Source: Nitrospinaceae bacterium (GTDB taxonomy: Bacteria; Nitrospinota; Nitrospinia; Nitrospinales; VA-1). From it: a stretch of 9,871 nucleotides of DNA. Location: positions 1 through 9,871 of the forward strand of contig JAJDBA010000220.1 in NCBI GenBank assembly GCA_029261675.1. The letters run 5' to 3'. Below, one piece after another: positions 7,172 to 9,871 of this stretch (positions are counted from its first letter, which is position 1; each line of letters opens with the position of its first letter). Under the pieces are notes generated by a model. It was not told where the DNA came from. It saw only the letters and a list, made by a program, of their open reading frames with translations, and searched no databases. Made by a program: the position numbers and the translations under genes.

Positions 7172-7693
7172 TTAATGTTTGTCAGTATAAGTTCGAACCG
7201 CACGTGTGGCTTTTCGGGAACGGGATTTCTTATTTCCGCTGAAGGTATCTCCTGTGTTGAAGACGATCCCAATGGCATTGTGCATTCCATTTTCATTTGC
7301 GGACCACAAGGAACCACTGCCATTTTTCCCGAATAACGGATCGGTATGAATTTTCATTTCCCGACCCACTTGCGAGCCGCTTGTTTTGCTGGATTCAAAT
7401 AATGATCTCAATTCTTCTTTTGTTGGTAGTTGCCAGTCGGAATAATTGGCGAACCTCACTTCATTTAACCCCTTAACGTAAATTTTTACTTCATGCCAGT
7501 TGAGCCAGTGCCCTGTATGTAAATAGGAGTCATTTTTCATCCACATCAATCCGGTTTTAGAATCCGAAATTGTACCATCGCCGTTATCTGTGTATCGTTT
7601 GTCTTGCGATTGGACGATTTCTGCCCTAATAATTTCGGGGACTACTAATAGGGATGCAATAGTCAGGCTGACTGCAAAAATTAAAAATTTCAT
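7172..7693 (-). CDS. Secreted Lcl-domain (DUF1566) protein
   Basis: This 173-residue protein has a signal peptide (MKFLIFAVSL onward, likely cleaved after RA at about 24) and one Lcl C-terminal/DUF1566 domain. Family hallmarks are RYTDNGDGTISDSKTGLMWMK at 33-53 (the GDGT...D..TGLMW signature), WHEV and YSDWQLPTKEELRSL at about 84-98, LWSAN at 129-133 and the closing RAVR at 164-167. The fold is related to C-type-lectin-like FGE-sulfatase modules and is common in secreted or surface proteins, including the Legionella collagen-like adhesin that gave it its name. The molecular function is unknown. There are no cysteines. Here the domain stands alone without collagen-like repeats or an anchor. 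The gene starts 18 bases after gatB and is followed by the TPR gene, so it likely lies in the gatB transcript. The ribosome-binding site is poor (TGAGAA at most). Confidence 0.85.
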   Translation of the reverse strand: MKFLIFAVSLTIASLLVVPEIIRAEIVQSQDKRYTDNGDGTISDSKTGLMWMKNDSYLHTGHWLNWHEVKIYVKGLNEVRFANYSDWQLPTKEELRSLFESSKTSGSQVGREMKIHTDPLFGKNGSGSLWSANENGMHNAIGIVFNTGDTFSGNKKSRSRKATRAVRTYTDKH

Positions 7694-7711
7694 TTTCGTG
7701 AGTTTCTCAAA

Positions 7712-9154
7712 TTACATGCTGGACATTTTTTCTTTGAGGAGTTTGTTCACAGCACCCGGGTTGGCTTTTCCTTTGCTGGCCTTCATGACCTGACCCACTA
7801 GAAAACCCAGAACCTTTTCTTTGCCATTTTTATATTCTTCCACTTGGCTCAGGTTGGCTTGCAGAACTCCTTCAACCATTTCGTCAATGGCTTTGTCATC
7901 GGTAATTTGTTTAAGTCCTTTTTCTTCGACGATAGCCATGGGTTCTTTTTGGGTCTGGTACATTTCTTCAAAAACTGTTTTAGCAATATTTCCACTGATA
8001 ACTCCATCGTCAATAAGCTTGAGTAAACTTACCAGAGCATCGGGGGAAATAGGGCATTGGTCTATATCTTGATGGCCTTTATTTAATTCTCGCAGTAAAT
8101 CTCCCATAATCCAGTTGCTTATGATTTTTGGTTTGGAATATAGAGAAGTGCATTTTTCAAAATAATTAGAGAGCGATCGGGATGAGGTCAGTACTCCAGC
8201 ATCGTATTCAGGCAGACCATACTCTGTTGCAAATCGTTCACGTTTTTGTTCTGGTAATTCCGGGATAGTTTTTTGGATTTTTTCGATCCATGCTTCATCA
8301 ACAATGACGGGCACCAGGTCAGGGTCTGGAAAATAACGGTAGTCGTGCGCTTCTTCTTTACTGCGCATCGAAAAAGTTTCGCCACGATCGGCATCGTATA
8401 ATCGGGTTTCCTGAATTACTTTGTCTCCTTGCTCGAGAACGCGGGTTTGTCGTTCGACTTCATACTCTATTGCTTTTTGGACAAACTTGAAAGAATTTAG
8501 GTTTTTCAGCTCGGTGCGTGTGCCGAATTCTTTTTGCCCTTCGGGGCGTAGAGAAATATTGGCATCGCAACGCAGGCTTCCTTCCTCCATATTGCAGTCA
8601 CTGACCTGAGTGTATTCTAAAATTGATTTTAATTCCCCAAGGTATGCGCGTGCTTCTTCTGGAGACCTGAGGTCAGGCTCGCTAACCACCTCGCAAAGTG
8701 GGACTCCTGTCCGATTGAAGTCGACATAGCTTTTTCCAGGGCTTCCCAGGTTTTCCCCGTGGATCAACTTGCCCGCATCTTCTTCCATGTGAATGCGGGT
8801 TAATCCGATTCTTTTTTTAGTTCCGTTGAGATAAATATTGATATGTCCGTTGATTCCCAAGGGTTCTTCAAACTGTGATATCTGATAACCTTTTGGTAGG
8901 TCCGGATAGAAATAATTTTTTCGTGCAAAACGGTTCATCGGGGCAACCGTACAATGGGTAGCCAGACAGGCTTTCATCGACGATTCTAGAAACTGCTTGT
9001 TCAAAACAGGAAGTACGCCCGGCATTCCCAAACATATTGGGCAAGTATTGGCATTAGGCGGTTTGCCGAACTCTGTGGAGCAGGAACAAAATATTTTTGT
9101 TTTAGTATTGATCTGGACATGAACTTCCAGTCCAATCACGGTTTCATATTTCAT
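7712..9154 (-). CDS. gatB: Aspartyl/glutamyl-tRNA amidotransferase subunit B
   Basis: This 480-residue protein is full-length GatB, the kinase/transamidase subunit of GatCAB, which converts Glu-tRNA(Gln) and/or Asp-tRNA(Asn) to the amidated forms. It begins with the family signature YETVIGLEVHVQ. The zinc site cysteines are Cys23, Cys25, Cys38 and Cys41. YFYPDLPKGYQISQ (81-94) and HMEEDAGK (122-129) belong to the catalytic cradle, with VDFNRTGVPLCEVVSEPD at 144-161. DYRYFPDPDL at 271-280 is also conserved. The C-terminal part (about 330-480) is the helical and YqeY-like tRNA-binding tail, ending AVNKLLKEKM as usual. Its presence implies an indirect route to Gln-tRNA or Asn-tRNA. gatA and gatC are not in the window, so they must lie elsewhere. 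No strong Shine-Dalgarno precedes ATG 9154, but the family's N-terminal signature fixes this start. Confidence 0.98.
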   Translation of the reverse strand: MKYETVIGLEVHVQINTKTKIFCSCSTEFGKPPNANTCPICLGMPGVLPVLNKQFLESSMKACLATHCTVAPMNRFARKNYFYPDLPKGYQISQFEEPLGINGHINIYLNGTKKRIGLTRIHMEEDAGKLIHGENLGSPGKSYVDFNRTGVPLCEVVSEPDLRSPEEARAYLGELKSILEYTQVSDCNMEEGSLRCDANISLRPEGQKEFGTRTELKNLNSFKFVQKAIEYEVERQTRVLEQGDKVIQETRLYDADRGETFSMRSKEEAHDYRYFPDPDLVPVIVDEAWIEKIQKTIPELPEQKRERFATEYGLPEYDAGVLTSSRSLSNYFEKCTSLYSKPKIISNWIMGDLLRELNKGHQDIDQCPISPDALVSLLKLIDDGVISGNIAKTVFEEMYQTQKEPMAIVEEKGLKQITDDKAIDEMVEGVLQANLSQVEEYKNGKEKVLGFLVGQVMKASKGKANPGAVNKLLKEKMSSM

Positions 9155-9181
9155 AATGAGATCATCAGTTTGTATTAAAGA

Positions 9182-9210
9182 TTTTTATCACTCGCTCCGG
9201 TGCGCGTCAA
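9182..9210 (-). promoter_or_regulatory. Possible promoter for gatB and downstream genes
   Basis: On the minus strand TTGACG (9205-9210, five of six) is 17 bases from TAAAAA (9182-9187, four of six), which would start transcription about 20 bases before gatB's ATG. It sits in the 65-base gap between the SDR stop and gatB. The -10 match is weak, and read-through from the SDR gene is an alternative since no terminator is visible. Confidence 0.35.
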
Positions 9211-9219
9211 CCCTTGTTG

Positions 9220-9871
9220 TCAATGCGCTGTAAAACCACCATCCACAGGTAGCACGGTCCCGGTTATGAAAGACGATTCATCGCTTGCCAGAAACAGGCA
9301 TGCGTTGGCAACATCTTCTGGTTTTCCAAATCGGCCTATTGGGTATTCTTTGCTCCATTCCTGCATTAGAGCGGCATCTTTCATCAGATCTGCCGTCATA
9401 TCCGTTTCAATCAATCCCGGACAAATGGAATTGGAACGAATGCCATAAGAGCCATATTCAACGGCTATGGAGCGGTTGAACTGATTCAGGGCACCTTTTG
9501 AAACATTATAAGCTGCTACTCCAGGGACAGCGATAAGACCTAGGATGGAGCTGATATGAACGATACTTCCACTTTTTTGAGCCATCATTATCGGTAAGAC
9601 TCGGCGTGTCAGCTGAAAAACGGATCGTATGTTTATATCCATCATTTCGTCCCACTGCGAGTCCGAAATTTCGTGCAAAGGTGCTCCGTTAAAAAGTCCG
9701 GCACTATTAACTAAGATATCAATGCCTTTAAAATTATTCAGAGTTTTATTGATAAGCTGATCAAGATCGTCATTATGGGTCATATCCCCTTGAACAATAA
9801 GAACTGAGTCGCCCAACTCGTCTGCTGCCGAAACCAGCTTTTCCTTTCGGCGTCCGAATAAAATCACCTTA
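9220..9871 (-). CDS. Short-chain dehydrogenase/reductase, FabG-like (N-terminus outside window)
   Basis: This is a classical SDR missing its first roughly 30-35 residues: the frame runs open to the right edge, and the GTG at 9865-9867 is an internal Val (KVILFGRR). The TGxxxGIG cofactor loop is therefore out of view. Numbered from that Val, visible motifs are the GRR strand-2 end (5-7, an arginine pair that can favour NADPH), GDM at 27-29, VNSAG at 53-57 (a Ser variant of NNAG), the catalytic Asn79, Ser107 (HISS), Tyr120 and Lys124 (YNVSK), and PG at 150-151. It ends with VDGGFTAH, like many 3-oxoacyl-ACP reductase or alcohol dehydrogenase SDRs. The substrate cannot be assigned. No other fatty-acid synthesis gene is beside it, so a fabG name is not justified. 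It lies 65 bases upstream of gatB on the same strand. Confidence 0.9.
   Translation of the reverse strand, partial: KVILFGRRKEKLVSAADELGDSVLIVQGDMTHNDDLDQLINKTLNNFKGIDILVNSAGLFNGAPLHEISDSQWDEMMDINIRSVFQLTRRVLPIMMAQKSGSIVHISSILGLIAVPGVAAYNVSKGALNQFNRSIAVEYGSYGIRSNSICPGLIETDMTADLMKDAALMQEWSKEYPIGRFGKPEDVANACLFLASDESSFITGTVLPVDGGFTAH

Noticed and set aside
9200..9448. Plus-strand frame antisense to the SDR end and the gatB upstream gap
   Set aside because: It mirrors SDR codons and has no recognisable motif or start signal.
1..9871. Mobile element, CRISPR array, toxin-antitoxin or phage-defence island
   Set aside because: No transposase, integrase, direct-repeat array, tRNA-bounded insertion or small toxin/antitoxin pair is visible. 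SRAP is a general repair protein and does not by itself mark a defence island.

Overview
The window carries nine protein-coding genes plus a partial gene at each edge that counts among them: a TraB-family membrane protein cut at the left edge and a short-chain dehydrogenase cut at the right edge. I see no rRNA, tRNA, CRISPR array, insertion sequence, integrase or phage gene. Base composition is moderate (low-to-mid 40s % GC by eye) and even. The genes are those of a free-living Gram-negative-type bacterium with secreted TPR and Lcl/DUF1566 proteins. A marine lineage such as Nitrospinota or a deltaproteobacterial relative would fit, but this is only an impression from gene style and no marker here fixes the taxon.

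Layout. Bases 3-2289 (+) form a tight operon: TraB-family protein, D-2-hydroxyacid dehydrogenase and TPMT-type methyltransferase, with gaps of 4 and 3 bases. A SRAP/YedK DNA-protein crosslink protein (2279-2941, -) converges on it and overlaps its end by 11 bases. A 109-base divergent intergenic region follows, then an M24B Xaa-Pro aminopeptidase (3051-4451, +). From 4452 to the right edge everything is on the minus strand. Read in transcription order, this is the partial SDR, then gatB - Lcl/DUF1566 secreted protein - TPR protein (probably one transcript), and then a separate unit of a small secreted protein followed by peroxiredoxin bcp.

Functions. Most genes are housekeeping or stress maintenance: tRNA amidation (GatB), peroxide detoxification (Bcp), repair of abasic sites (SRAP) and peptide turnover (aminopeptidase). 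The less explained parts are the two exported proteins downstream of gatB and the small exported protein co-transcribed with bcp.

The most notable non-coding signal is at 5394-5445. A perfect 11-base inverted repeat with an 8-base spacer overlaps the -10 box and predicted start site of a good sigma70-type promoter (TTGACT, 17 bases, TCTAAT) reading into the secreted protein-bcp unit. This is the classic place for a repressor operator, and a third copy of the 7-base half-site lies further upstream. Otherwise the region is ordinary, and I did not find a convincing new multi-gene system.
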